Shown here one piece after another: positions 37,226-46,157 of a stretch of DNA of 64,000 nucleotides. This DNA is from Paraburkholderia translucens (lineage in GTDB: Bacteria; Pseudomonadota; Gammaproteobacteria; Burkholderiales; Burkholderiaceae). The notes beneath the pieces are model-generated. The model saw nothing but the letters and a program-made list of their open reading frames with translations. It did not search any database and was not told the origin of the DNA. The translations under genes and the position numbers were made by a program. Numbering within the stretch: position 1 is the first letter of the stretch; every line of letters begins with the position of its first letter. The stretch spans positions 1 through 64,000 of the forward strand of contig NZ_JAJITC010000001.1 of NCBI RefSeq assembly GCF_020881035.1, written 5' to 3'.

Positions 37226-38197
37226 ATGAGTCAACTGCACGAGAACAGCATCATCATCGACGGGCTGAACATTTCGAAGTTCGAGCGCTCGGTGTTCGAG
37301 GACATGCGCCGGGGCGGCGTGACCGCGGTGAACTGCACGGTCTCGGTCTGGGAGAGCTTTCAGAAGACCGTCGACAACATCGCCGAAATGAAGCAGCAGA
37401 TCCGCGAGTACAGCGAGATCCTCACGCTGGTGCGCACCACCGACGATATCTACCGCGCGAAGAAAGAGAACAGGACCGGCATCATCTTCGGCTTCCAGAA
37501 CGCGCATGCATTCGAGGACAACCTCGGCTATATCGAAGCGTTCAAGGACCTCGGCGTCAACGTGGTGCAGCTTTGCTACAACACGCAGAACCTCGTCGGC
37601 ACCGGTTGCTACGAGCGCGACGGCGGCCTGTCCGGCTATGGGCGCGAAGTGATTCAGGAGATGAACCGCGTCGGCATCATGGTCGACCTGTCGCATGTGG
37701 GCGGCAAGACTTCCTCGGAGGCGATCGCGGCGTCGAACAAGCCGGTCTGCTATTCGCATTGTTGCCCGTCCGGCCTCAAGGAGCATCCGCGCAACAAGAC
37801 CGACGAGCAGTTGAAGGAGATCGCCGATGCAGGCGGCTTCGTCGGCGTGACGATGTTCGCGCCGTTTTTGAAGCGCGGCCCTGATGCGACCGTCGACGAC
37901 TATATCGAGGCGATCGACTACGTGGTGAACCTGATCGGCGAGGACCAGGTGGGGATCGGCACGGATTTCACCCAAGGCTATAGCACCGAGTTCTTCGACT
38001 GGATCACGCACGACAAGGGCCGCTACCGCCAATTGACGAACTTCGGCAAGGTCGTGAATCCCGAAGGCATTCGCACGATCGGCGAGTTTCCGAACCTGAC
38101 GGCCGCGATGGAACGCGCGGGCTGGAGCGAGACACGCATCCGCAAGATCATGGGCGAAAACTGGGTCCGGGTGTTCGGCGAAGTCTGGAAGGTGTGA
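37226..38197 (+). CDS. membrane dipeptidase (renal dipeptidase family) homologue
   Basis: This 323-residue zinc amidohydrolase-fold protein belongs to the renal dipeptidase (peptidase M19) family. It has VDLSHVGG, PVCYSHCCPSGLKEHPRNKT (the SH-C/NP region) and IGTDFTQGY. The usual early HxD metal motif is altered: the start reads ENSIIIDGLNISKFERSVFE where typical members have DGHNDL/HxD. This suggests changed metal binding or a specialised substrate. In Pseudomonas aeruginosa the homologue likewise sits at the head of the dgcAB-etf operon, although its role in betaine catabolism is not clear. There is no signal peptide. It lies 18 bases after glyA, cotranscribed. Confidence 0.88.
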   Translation: MSQLHENSIIIDGLNISKFERSVFEDMRRGGVTAVNCTVSVWESFQKTVDNIAEMKQQIREYSEILTLVRTTDDIYRAKKENRTGIIFGFQNAHAFEDNLGYIEAFKDLGVNVVQLCYNTQNLVGTGCYERDGGLSGYGREVIQEMNRVGIMVDLSHVGGKTSSEAIAASNKPVCYSHCCPSGLKEHPRNKTDEQLKEIADAGGFVGVTMFAPFLKRGPDATVDDYIEAIDYVVNLIGEDQVGIGTDFTQGYSTEFFDWITHDKGRYRQLTNFGKVVNPEGIRTIGEFPNLTAAMERAGWSETRIRKIMGENWVRVFGEVWKV

Positions 38198-38241
38198 GCG
38201 TTACCCCTGATTTTCATTGCGGATAAAAACGGAGCCTCTCC

Positions 38242-38781
38242 ATGCAACCCCAACTGCCTATCGACGTGAATCCCGACACCGGCGTCTGGACGACCGACGC
38301 GCTGCCGATGCTCTACGTGCCGCGTCACTTCTTCACGAACAACCACGTCGCCGTCGAAGAAGCGCTCGGCCGCGACAGGTACGAAGAGATTCTCTACAAG
38401 GCCGGCTACAAGTCCGCGTATTTCTGGTGCGACAAGGAAGCGAAACAGCACGGCCTCGAAGGCATGGCGGTGTTCGAGCACTACCTGAACCGTCTGTCGC
38501 AGCGCGGCTGGGGGCTGTTCAGGATCATCGAAGCCGATCCCGCAAGTTCACATGCGCGCATCGAATTGCGTCATTCGTCGTTCGTGCTCGCGCAGCCAGG
38601 CAGGACCGGCAAGCTTTGCTACATGTTCGCAGGCTGGTTCGCGGGCGCGATGGACTGGGTCAACGATACCGCCGCCGACGGCGCGCGCAAGGGGCCGCCC
38701 TCGCAATCGGAAGAAGCGCGCTGCGCAGCGGAGGGGCACGAGCACTGCGTGTTCGAAGTCTCGCCGCAGCCGTCAAACTAA
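38242..38781 (+). CDS. V4R/DUF5943-type protein of the dimethylglycine operon
   Basis: This 179-residue soluble protein sits between the dipeptidase homologue and dgcA. The C-terminal half (FAGWFAGAMDWVNDTA, then EEARCAAEGHEHCVFEVSPQ) matches the V4R (4-vinyl reductase) small-molecule-binding domain, whose CxxxGHxxCxF-type pattern is visible. The N-terminus (RHFFTNNHVAVEEALGRDRY) is family-specific. Homologues accompany dgcAB in Pseudomonas, yet no catalytic role has been assigned as far as I know. It could bind a pathway intermediate or assist cofactor loading. An ACGGAG ribosome site precedes the ATG. Confidence 0.8.
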   Translation: MQPQLPIDVNPDTGVWTTDALPMLYVPRHFFTNNHVAVEEALGRDRYEEILYKAGYKSAYFWCDKEAKQHGLEGMAVFEHYLNRLSQRGWGLFRIIEADPASSHARIELRHSSFVLAQPGRTGKLCYMFAGWFAGAMDWVNDTAADGARKGPPSQSEEARCAAEGHEHCVFEVSPQPSN

Positions 38782-38806
38782 TCCGGGCATTCTGAGGTCG
38801 ATCGCA

Positions 38807-40870
38807 ATGCGTTACCCGAACCTTTTCAAGCCGCTCACGTTGAACAAGCTGACGCTGCGCAACCGCATCGTCAGTACCGCGCATGCGGAGGTCTATGCGG
38901 AGCCGGGCGGGCTGCCCGGCGACCGTTATATCCGCTACTACGAAGAAAAGGCGAAGGGCGGCGTCGGGCTTGCCGTGTGCGGCGGTTCGAGCCCGGTGTC
39001 GATCGACAGTCCGCAAGGCTGGTGGAAATCGGTGAATCTCGCCACGGATCGAATCGTCGATCCGCTCGCACGGCTCGCCGAGGCGATGCACGCGCATGGC
39101 GCGAAGATCATGATTCAGGCCACTCACATGGGACGCCGCTCGGCGTTTCACGGCGAGCACTGGCCGCATCTGATGTCGCCGTCCGGCGTGCGCGAGCCGG
39201 TGCATCGCGGCAACGCGAAGATCATCGAGGTTGAAGAGATCAGCCGCATCATCGGCGACTTCGCGGCGGCCGCGAAGCGCGTGAAGGATGCGGGCATGGA
39301 TGGTATCGAGATCTCGGCCGCGCACCAGCATCTGATCGATCAGTTCTGGAGCCCGCGCACCAACTTTCGCACGGACGAATGGGGCGGCTCGCTCGAAAAC
39401 CGCCTGCGTTTCGGCATCGAAGTGTTGCAGGCGGTGCGCGCGGCGGTGGGCGCCGACTTCTGCGTCGGCCTGCGCATGTGCGGCGACGAGTTCCACGAAG
39501 ACGGGCTCGATCACGAACAGCTGAAGGAAATCGCACAGGCGATGAGCGAGAGCGGCCTGATCGACTATCTCGGCGTGATCGGTTCCGGGGCGGACACCCA
39601 CAATACGCTCGCCAACTGCATGCCGCCGATGGCGCTGCCGCCCGAGCCGTTCGTGCATCTCGCGGCGGGTATCAAGCAGGTCGTGAAAGTACCGGTGATG
39701 CACGCGCAAAGTATTCGCGACGCGGGCCAGGCCGAGCGGCTGCTCGCGAGCGGCATGGTCGACCTCGTGGGCATGACGCGCGCGCAGATCGCCGACCCGC
39801 ATATGGTCATCAAGATCCGCGATGGACGCGAGGACGAAATCAAACAGTGCGTCGGCGCGAACTACTGCATCGACCGCCAGTACAACGGGCTCGACGTGCT
39901 GTGCGTGCAGAACGCGGCGACCTCGCGCGAAGCGACGATGCCGCACGTGATCGCGAAGTCGCGCGCACCGAAGCGTAAGGTCGTCGTGGTCGGCGCGGGT
40001 CCAGCGGGCCTCGAAGCGGCGCGCGTCGCCAGGTCGCGCGGTCATGACGTCGTGCTGTTCGAGAAGAACGACTACGTGGGCGGCCAGATCATGCTGGCGG
40101 CGAAGGCGCCGCAGCGCGAACAGATGGCGGGCATCGTGCGCTGGTTCGACATGGAGACGAAGCGCCTCGGCGTGGATCGCCGTCTCGGTGTCGCGGCCGA
40201 CGAGCACGTCATCATGGCCGAGAAGCCGGACATCGTAGTGCTTGCCACGGGCGGTTCGGCCTTCACGTCGCAGGTTCCGGCGTGGGGTGTCGATACCGGG
40301 CTCGCGGTCAGTTCGTGGGACGTGCTCGCCGGCAAGGTCGAGCCCGGCAGGAACGTGCTCGTGTACGACGGCGTCAGCACGCATGCGGGCGCGGGCGTGG
40401 CCGATTTCCTTGCGAGCCGCGGCGCGAACGTGGAGATCGTCACGCCCGACGTGAAGGTCGCCGACGACGTCGGCGGCACGACCTTCCCGATCTTCTATCG
40501 CCGCCTCTACGCGCAAGGCGTGATCCACACGCCGAACTACTGGCTCGACAAGGTGTACGAAGAGGACGGCAAGAAGATCGCCGTGATCCGCAACGAGTAC
40601 ACGGAAGAGCAGGAAGAGCGCGCGGTCGATCAGGTGGTGATCGAAAACGGCAGTACGCCGAACGACCAGCTTTACTGGAAGTTGAAGCCGGAATCGGTCA
40701 ATCGCGGCCAGGTGGACGTACACAAGCTGTTCGCAGCGCAACCGCAACCGTGTCTCGACGAGACACTCGGTAATGGCCGTTTTCTCCTGTTCAGGGTCGG
40801 CGACTGCATCTCGATGCACAACATTCACGGCGCGATCTACGACGCACTGCGCCTTTGCAAGGATTTCTGA
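38807..40870 (+). CDS. dgcA: dimethylglycine demethylase subunit DgcA
   Basis: This 687-residue protein is built like trimethylamine dehydrogenase/2,4-dienoyl-CoA reductase. Residues 1-340 form an Old Yellow Enzyme FMN barrel (RNRIVSTAHAEVYAEPGG, DGIEISAAHQHLIDQFWSPR). A cluster-binding segment C348-x5-C354-x11-C366 follows, then FAD/NAD-type domains (KVVVVGAGPAGLEAARVARS). Position 351, where TMADH-type enzymes have the second cluster Cys, is Ala. DgcA with DgcB converts dimethylglycine to sarcosine and passes electrons to the ETF pair downstream. The ATG is at 38807. dgcB follows after 2 bases. Confidence 0.95.
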   Translation: MRYPNLFKPLTLNKLTLRNRIVSTAHAEVYAEPGGLPGDRYIRYYEEKAKGGVGLAVCGGSSPVSIDSPQGWWKSVNLATDRIVDPLARLAEAMHAHGAKIMIQATHMGRRSAFHGEHWPHLMSPSGVREPVHRGNAKIIEVEEISRIIGDFAAAAKRVKDAGMDGIEISAAHQHLIDQFWSPRTNFRTDEWGGSLENRLRFGIEVLQAVRAAVGADFCVGLRMCGDEFHEDGLDHEQLKEIAQAMSESGLIDYLGVIGSGADTHNTLANCMPPMALPPEPFVHLAAGIKQVVKVPVMHAQSIRDAGQAERLLASGMVDLVGMTRAQIADPHMVIKIRDGREDEIKQCVGANYCIDRQYNGLDVLCVQNAATSREATMPHVIAKSRAPKRKVVVVGAGPAGLEAARVARSRGHDVVLFEKNDYVGGQIMLAAKAPQREQMAGIVRWFDMETKRLGVDRRLGVAADEHVIMAEKPDIVVLATGGSAFTSQVPAWGVDTGLAVSSWDVLAGKVEPGRNVLVYDGVSTHAGAGVADFLASRGANVEIVTPDVKVADDVGGTTFPIFYRRLYAQGVIHTPNYWLDKVYEEDGKKIAVIRNEYTEEQEERAVDQVVIENGSTPNDQLYWKLKPESVNRGQVDVHKLFAAQPQPCLDETLGNGRFLLFRVGDCISMHNIHGAIYDALRLCKDF

Positions 40871-40872
40871 CG

Positions 40873-42789
40873 ATGAGCCCCGTGTTTGTCATCACCGTCC
40901 TGCTGTGGGTGTCGGTGGCCGGTCTCGCGTTCGCGCTCGCGCGCCGCGCCGCCTACTGGCGCGAAGGCCGCGCGAGCACCGCGGGCGCTTATGGCTGGAC
41001 CAATCTGCTCGCGATCCCAAAGCGTTACTTCGTCGACCTGCATCATGTGGTCGCACGCGATCCGTATATCGCTCGCACGCACGTGGCCACGGCTGGGGGC
41101 GCGATTCTCGCAATGGCCCTCGTGTTCATCAACTACGGGCTCGCGATTTACTCGCCGTGGCTGGACAAGCTGATTTTTCTCGCCGCGCTGGCAATGCTGA
41201 TCGGCACGGTGTTCGTGTGGCGCCGCCGGCATGGCGCGAAGGCGGTTCCCGCACGGCTCTCGCGCGGACCGTGGGATCAGCTGCCGCTGCTGCTCGGCTC
41301 GTTCGCACTTGGTCTTCTGCTGTTCAGCGTGCTGCCCGCGACCGCAATGTCCGGTGCGCTCGCCGTGGCCGTCGCGCTGCTGATCGCGGCGGGCGCATTC
41401 GCCATGACGTTCGGCGCGGCGCGTGGCGGTCCGATGAAACATGCGTTGGCAGGGCTCCTGCATCTTGCGTTTCATCCGCGTCAGGAGCGCTTTGCCGATT
41501 TCGCCGCAACTCGCGACGCCGTGCCGCCCACCGCGCTGAATACGCCGCAGCTCGACGCGAAAGAATACGGTGTCGGCAAACCGGTCGAATTCCGCTGGAA
41601 CCAGTTGCTGAGCTTCGACGCCTGCGTGCAATGCGGCAAGTGTGAAGCGGCGTGCCCCGCGTTCGCGGCCGGTCAGCCGCTCAATCCGAAGAAGCTGATT
41701 CAGGATCTCGTGACCGGCATGGTCGGCGGCAGCGACGCACACTACGCGGGCAGCCCGACGCCCGGCATTCCGGTGGGCACGCACGCGGGCGCGCCCGGCA
41801 AGCCGCTGGTCTCGACTCTGATCGAGGCGGACACGCTGTGGTCCTGCACGACCTGCCGCGCCTGTGTGCAGGAGTGCCCAATGCTGATCGAGCATGTCGA
41901 CGCGATCGTGGACATGCGCCGCAATCAGACGCTCGTCGAAGGCCGCGTGCCGGGCAAGGGTCCGGCGACGCTCGCGAATCTGCGCGAAACCGGCAGCGTG
42001 AACGGTTACGACATCGGCGCGCGTTACGACTGGGCCGTCGATCTGCAGGTGCAGGTCGCGCAGCCGGGGCGTCACGTGGACGTGCTGCTGATCGCCGGCG
42101 AGGGCGCGTTCGACATGCGCTATCAGCGCACGCTGCGCGCGCTCGTCAAGGTACTGAACCGCGCTGGCGTCGATTACGCGGTGCTGGGCGCCGTCGAAAC
42201 CGATACCGGCGACACCGCGCGGCGGCTCGGCGACGAAGCGACGTTCCAGCAACTCGCCCGCACGCTGATCGGCACGCTCGCGCAGTATTCGTTCACGCGT
42301 ATCGTCACCGCCGATCCGCATGTGCTGCACAGTCTGCGCAACGAATATCGCGCGCTGGGCGGCTTCTATCAGGTGCAGCATCACACGGCCCTGATCGATG
42401 AGTTGATCGCGGGCGGCAAGCTGTCGCCGCGCGCGGCCGCCGCGCTCGCGGAGCGCGACATCACGTATCACGACCCGTGCTATCTGGGCCGCTACAACGG
42501 CGAGACGGAAGCGCCGCGCCGCGTGCTGAAGAGCATCGGCATCAAGGTGGTCGAGATGGAGCGTCACGGCTTGCGCGGGCGCTGCTGTGGCGGCGGCGGC
42601 GGCGCTCCGCTCACGGATATTCCCGGCAAACGGCGGATTCCCGACATCCGTATCGACGACGCGCGCGCGAGCGGCGCGGAGATCGTCGCGGTCGGCTGCC
42701 CGAATTGCACGGCGATGCTCGAAGGGGTAGTGGGGCCGCGTCCGGAAGTGCTGGACGTGGCCGAACTGGTCGCGGCGGCGCTGGAGTAA
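40873..42789 (+). CDS. dgcB: dimethylglycine demethylase subunit DgcB (membrane/iron-sulfur)
   Basis: This 638-residue protein has an N-terminal membrane part of about five helices (residues 1-195, DUF3483-like), two ferredoxin-type [4Fe-4S] motifs (CVQCGKCEAACPAF and CTTCRACVQECPM, about 253-340), and two CCG-type domains of the heterodisulfide-reductase family. The second of these has TYHDPCYLGRYNG and RCCGGGGGAPLTD. It would anchor DgcA at the membrane and route electrons. The start at 40873 sits 2 bases after dgcA. The next gene starts 4 bases after its stop, so the operon is tight. Confidence 0.93.
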   Translation: MSPVFVITVLLWVSVAGLAFALARRAAYWREGRASTAGAYGWTNLLAIPKRYFVDLHHVVARDPYIARTHVATAGGAILAMALVFINYGLAIYSPWLDKLIFLAALAMLIGTVFVWRRRHGAKAVPARLSRGPWDQLPLLLGSFALGLLLFSVLPATAMSGALAVAVALLIAAGAFAMTFGAARGGPMKHALAGLLHLAFHPRQERFADFAATRDAVPPTALNTPQLDAKEYGVGKPVEFRWNQLLSFDACVQCGKCEAACPAFAAGQPLNPKKLIQDLVTGMVGGSDAHYAGSPTPGIPVGTHAGAPGKPLVSTLIEADTLWSCTTCRACVQECPMLIEHVDAIVDMRRNQTLVEGRVPGKGPATLANLRETGSVNGYDIGARYDWAVDLQVQVAQPGRHVDVLLIAGEGAFDMRYQRTLRALVKVLNRAGVDYAVLGAVETDTGDTARRLGDEATFQQLARTLIGTLAQYSFTRIVTADPHVLHSLRNEYRALGGFYQVQHHTALIDELIAGGKLSPRAAAALAERDITYHDPCYLGRYNGETEAPRRVLKSIGIKVVEMERHGLRGRCCGGGGGAPLTDIPGKRRIPDIRIDDARASGAEIVAVGCPNCTAMLEGVVGPRPEVLDVAELVAAALE

Positions 42790-42793
42790 CGCG

Positions 42794-43990
42794 ATGACGG
42801 ATACGCTCAAACGAATCGATCCGCGCCGCCCGTTCACGCTGACGGCGCAGGGACTCAAACGCATTACGCTCGGCGCCGTGCGGGATGTTGGCGAGGCGAA
42901 CGCGGGCAGTGTCTTGCCATTGGATGCGCGTCACGCCGCGCGTCTCGATCAGCCAAAGCCGCGCCGCACGACGGCCACGCCGCACCATGTGCTGCTGGTC
43001 GCCGCCCATGCGGACCGCGGGGCACTCGATGACCACGCGCGCCAGACGCTGGCCGGCGCCGCGCTGATCGCGAACGCTGATACCGAGGTCGTGCTGCTCG
43101 TATTCGGCGAATTCACCGGCGATGCCGCCGCGCTCGGTGCCGACAAGCTGATCGAATTGCCGATGTTCGATCGGCTCACCTATGCGCCCGACGATGAACT
43201 GAACGCGCTGGCCGCCTGCGTCGCGGCCTACGCGCCAGCTCATGTCTTTCTGCCCGACAACGCGACGGGCGATGGCGAACTCGGCCGCCGCTATGCGGCG
43301 GCGGCCAATGCAAGCGTCGCGACGCATGTCGTCGAAATCGATGCCGCGCACGTCTGCTCCTATATTCGTGCGAACACGGCGCTGGCGAGCCGGACGCTGC
43401 CCGATGTCGTGCTGCTCGCGCCGAATGCGGTCGATCCAAAGCTGCCGTTCGTCGGCGCGGGCGAGCGGGTCGCCTGGCGCTTCGACCGCGAGGCCGACGG
43501 CACTGTTGCTCAAAGCGTGGTACGCGATCTCGGCATCGACGAAATCGACGCCGCGCGAGTCGCGCTGGAAGAAGCGGACTTCATCGTGTCGGCGGGCAAC
43601 GGCGTGAGCGACGTGCCCGCGTTCGAGCTGCTCGCGGCCACGCTCGGCGCGGCGATCGGCGCGAGCCGGGTCGCCGTCGACGACGGCAAGTTCACGCGCG
43701 ACAAACAGATCGGCGCGACCGGCAAGACCGTCGAGGCGAGTGTGTACATCGCGTTCGGCATTTCGGGCGCGGTGCAGCACTTGCAGGGCATCAAGGATTG
43801 CCGCCACGTGATCGCGGTGAATCTCGACGCGAGCGCGCCGATCGCCAGGCGCGCGAATCTGACCGTGGTCGCGGACGCGCAGGAAACCATCGCGGCGCTC
43901 AACGAAGCGGCGGCCGCGGCGCGCGCCTCGCGCGCCACTGCGGCCACGCTGTTGCAGCCGGGCAAGCTCGCCGAAGGAGTGCTCGCATGA
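42794..43990 (+). CDS. etfA: dedicated electron-transfer flavoprotein, alpha subunit (FixB-like)
   Basis: This 398-residue protein is longer than housekeeping EtfA (~310) owing to an N-terminal extension (RIDPRRPFTLTAQGLKRITL). The C-terminal FAD-binding domain is intact: IGATGKTVEASVYIAFGISG, AVQHLQGIKDCRHVIAVNLD and APIARRANLTVVAD. It accepts electrons from dimethylglycine demethylase and passes them towards ubiquinone. It lies between dgcB and the beta subunit, with 4-base spacing and a 4-base overlap respectively, as in the Pseudomonas betaine locus. Such pathway-specific ETFs differ from the general beta-oxidation pair. Confidence 0.9.
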   Translation: MTDTLKRIDPRRPFTLTAQGLKRITLGAVRDVGEANAGSVLPLDARHAARLDQPKPRRTTATPHHVLLVAAHADRGALDDHARQTLAGAALIANADTEVVLLVFGEFTGDAAALGADKLIELPMFDRLTYAPDDELNALAACVAAYAPAHVFLPDNATGDGELGRRYAAAANASVATHVVEIDAAHVCSYIRANTALASRTLPDVVLLAPNAVDPKLPFVGAGERVAWRFDREADGTVAQSVVRDLGIDEIDAARVALEEADFIVSAGNGVSDVPAFELLAATLGAAIGASRVAVDDGKFTRDKQIGATGKTVEASVYIAFGISGAVQHLQGIKDCRHVIAVNLDASAPIARRANLTVVADAQETIAALNEAAAAARASRATAATLLQPGKLAEGVLA

Positions 43991-44763
43991 AGATCGCCGT
44001 GCTGGTTTCGATCGGACGTCATCCGGTCAGTGGCGTCGCGCGCTACAGCCGCAACGACGCGGCCGCGTTGACGCTGGCGCTCCCGCTCGCCACAACGCAT
44101 GGCGCGACGCTCGACGTGCTGCACGCGGGCGATCCGTCGAACGCCGCGTTGAAGGAGTATCTGGCGCTCGGCGCGCGTTCGGTCGAGGTGATCGACATGC
44201 CGCCCGACGCCGACCCGGCGCCGCAACTCGCCGCGCGTTTGCGTGGCTACGAACTGGTGCTGACCGGCACGCGTGGCGAAGGCGGTTTCGATAGCGGCAT
44301 GCTGCCGTATTGCGTCGCGCACGCGCTGGGGGTGCCGCTCGTGAGCTCCGCCGTCGATCTGAGTCTGAGCGGTGCTTGCGCGCAGGTCCGGCAGTTCATG
44401 CCGAAGGGCCTGCGACGGCGCCTCGAAGTGCGGCTGCCCGCGTTGATCGCCGTGCATCCGCTCGCGAACGCTGCGACCTCGTACGCGTATGCGCGGCTGC
44501 GCGAAGGCACGATCGAGTGCGCCGCGCCAGCCGCGAACGGCCAGCACGGTACCGCTGCCGACCAGTCCGCATGGACCATCCGGCCCGCAACCGCCAAACC
44601 GGTGCGGCTCGCCGCGGCCGAAAAGCGCTCGGGCCACGCGCGCATGCTTTCGGCGACGACGACCGAGAGCCGCGGCGGCAGCGTCGTAATTGAAGGGAGT
44701 TCCGTCGAAAAAGCACAAGTGATCCTCGCGTATTTGCGCGAGCATCAACTGGTGGATTACTGA
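43987..44763 (+). CDS. etfB: dedicated electron-transfer flavoprotein, beta subunit (FixA-like)
   Basis: This 258-residue protein starts MKIAVLVSIGRHPVSGVARY and has the ETF beta core: ALTLALPLATTHGATLDVLH, YELVLTGTRGEGGFDSGMLP and YCVAHALGVPLVSS. The usual signature near the C-terminus is rather divergent (LEVRLPALIAVHPLANAATS). A flexible, low-complexity segment (about 178-235) comes before a C-terminal recognition-type helix (SVEKAQVILAYLREHQL). The ATG overlaps the alpha-subunit stop, so the two are made together. It is the last gene before a 73-base gap and gbcA. Confidence 0.88.
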   Translation: MKIAVLVSIGRHPVSGVARYSRNDAAALTLALPLATTHGATLDVLHAGDPSNAALKEYLALGARSVEVIDMPPDADPAPQLAARLRGYELVLTGTRGEGGFDSGMLPYCVAHALGVPLVSSAVDLSLSGACAQVRQFMPKGLRRRLEVRLPALIAVHPLANAATSYAYARLREGTIECAAPAANGQHGTAADQSAWTIRPATAKPVRLAAAEKRSGHARMLSATTTESRGGSVVIEGSSVEKAQVILAYLREHQLVDY

Positions 44764-44787
44764 ATTCCGGTTCGGGCCCGCATGCGA

Positions 44788-44812
44788 CCAGGAGGACCTG
44801 GCGCGGCGCCAG
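44788..44812. promoter_or_regulatory. nested inverted repeats between etfB and gbcA
   Basis: Two overlapping palindromes lie in the short gap: CCAGG-AGGA-CCTGG (44788-44801) and the perfect CTGGCGC-G-GCGCCAG (44798-44812). They cannot both form at once, which is suggestive of alternative RNA structures or of a protein site. There is no T-tract, so this is not a simple terminator. It could mark the promoter of gbcAB or an mRNA processing/stability element within a longer operon. Confidence 0.45.
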
Positions 44813-44836
44813 ACGTGATACGTAACGGAGCACACA

Positions 44837-46123
44837 ATGAAAGTTTCCGCAGACGTTCGCACAATGATCGAACGCCGCAAGCCGAATTACACGCTCGAAG
44901 CGCCGTTCTATACGAGCGAGGAGATTTTCGCGCTCGACCTCGATGCGATTTTCCGCCGGCACTGGATTCAGGTCGCGGTCGAGCCCGATGTGCCCGAGCC
45001 CGGCGACTACGTGACGGTCGAGATCGGTAACGATTCGATCCTGATCGTGCGCGACGACGACATGCGCGTGCGCGCGTTTCACAACGTATGCCGCCATCGC
45101 GGCGCGCGTCTGTGCAATACGGGCAAGGGCTCGCTCGGCAATATCGTCTGTCCGTATCACAGCTGGACGTATAGCTTGAATGGCGACCTGATGTTCGCCG
45201 AGCACATGGGCGAACAGTTCGACCGCTGCAAGCATAGTCTGAAAGCCGTGCATGTCGAGAATCTTGCCGGGCTGATTTTCATCTGCCTCGCCGAGCAGCC
45301 GCCCGCCGATTTCTCCGTGATGCGCGCCGCGATGGAGCCGTATCTGTTGCCGCACGACCTGGCCGGCTGCAAGATCGCCGCGTCGATCGACATCATCGAA
45401 GAGGGCAACTGGAAGCTCACGATGGAGAACAATCGCGAGTGCTATCACTGCGTCGCGAACCATCCCGAGCTGACCATCTCGCTGTACGAATACGGCTTCG
45501 GCTATCAGCGCACGCCGGCGAACGAGGACGGCATGGCCGCGTTCGAGGCGACGGTCGCGCGCCGCACCGCGCAATGGGAGGCGATGCAGTTGCCGTCGGC
45601 CGAAATCGACCGGCTCGCCGATCTCGTCACCGGGTTTCGCACGCAGCGTCTGCCGCTCGATCGCGACGGCGAATCGCAGACGCTCGACGCCAAGGTCGCG
45701 TCGAAGAAACTGCTCGGCGGCTTCGAGCTGGCCGATCTCGGCGGACTGTCGTTCTGGACCCAGCCGAATTCGTGGCATCACTTCATGAGCGACCATATCG
45801 TCAGTTTCTCGGTGATTCCGCTGTCGGCCGGCAAGACGCTCGTGCGAACCAAATGGCTCGTGCACAAGGATGCGCGCGAGGGCATCGATTACGACCTCGA
45901 CAATCTGACGGCCGTGTGGCGCGCGACGAACGACCAGGATCGCGCGCTCGTCGAATATTCGCAGCGCGGCGCGATGAGCAGCGCGTACGAGCCGGGTCCG
46001 TACTCGCCGTTCACCGAAGGGCTCGTCGAAAAGTTCTGCGAATGGTACATCGGCCGTCTCGCGGATTACGACGCGAACCCGCAGGCGCCACGCGGCGAGA
46101 AAGTCGTGTCGTTCGTGCGCTGA
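44837..46123 (+). CDS. gbcA: glycine betaine monooxygenase, Rieske oxygenase subunit
   Basis: This 428-residue terminal oxygenase demethylates glycine betaine to dimethylglycine and formaldehyde. The Rieske [2Fe-2S] ligands are C85-x-H87 and C105-x2-H108 (CRHRGARLCNTGKGSLGN, CPYHSW). The mononuclear iron site is marked by NNRECYHCVANHPEL with H204 and H209. The length matches the family. An ACGGAG ribosome site precedes the ATG. gbcB follows after ~35 bases on the same strand, whereas in Pseudomonas aeruginosa the two are divergent, as I recall. It is the first committed step of aerobic betaine degradation. Confidence 0.96.
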   Translation: MKVSADVRTMIERRKPNYTLEAPFYTSEEIFALDLDAIFRRHWIQVAVEPDVPEPGDYVTVEIGNDSILIVRDDDMRVRAFHNVCRHRGARLCNTGKGSLGNIVCPYHSWTYSLNGDLMFAEHMGEQFDRCKHSLKAVHVENLAGLIFICLAEQPPADFSVMRAAMEPYLLPHDLAGCKIAASIDIIEEGNWKLTMENNRECYHCVANHPELTISLYEYGFGYQRTPANEDGMAAFEATVARRTAQWEAMQLPSAEIDRLADLVTGFRTQRLPLDRDGESQTLDAKVASKKLLGGFELADLGGLSFWTQPNSWHHFMSDHIVSFSVIPLSAGKTLVRTKWLVHKDAREGIDYDLDNLTAVWRATNDQDRALVEYSQRGAMSSAYEPGPYSPFTEGLVEKFCEWYIGRLADYDANPQAPRGEKVVSFVR

Positions 46124-46157
46124 GCCCAACACCGCAATGAGGAGCGCGGAGACAACC

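Noticed and set aside
38660..40828. 722-codon minus-strand frame opposite dgcA
   Set aside because: Antisense shadow of dgcA; no recognisable domain or start site.
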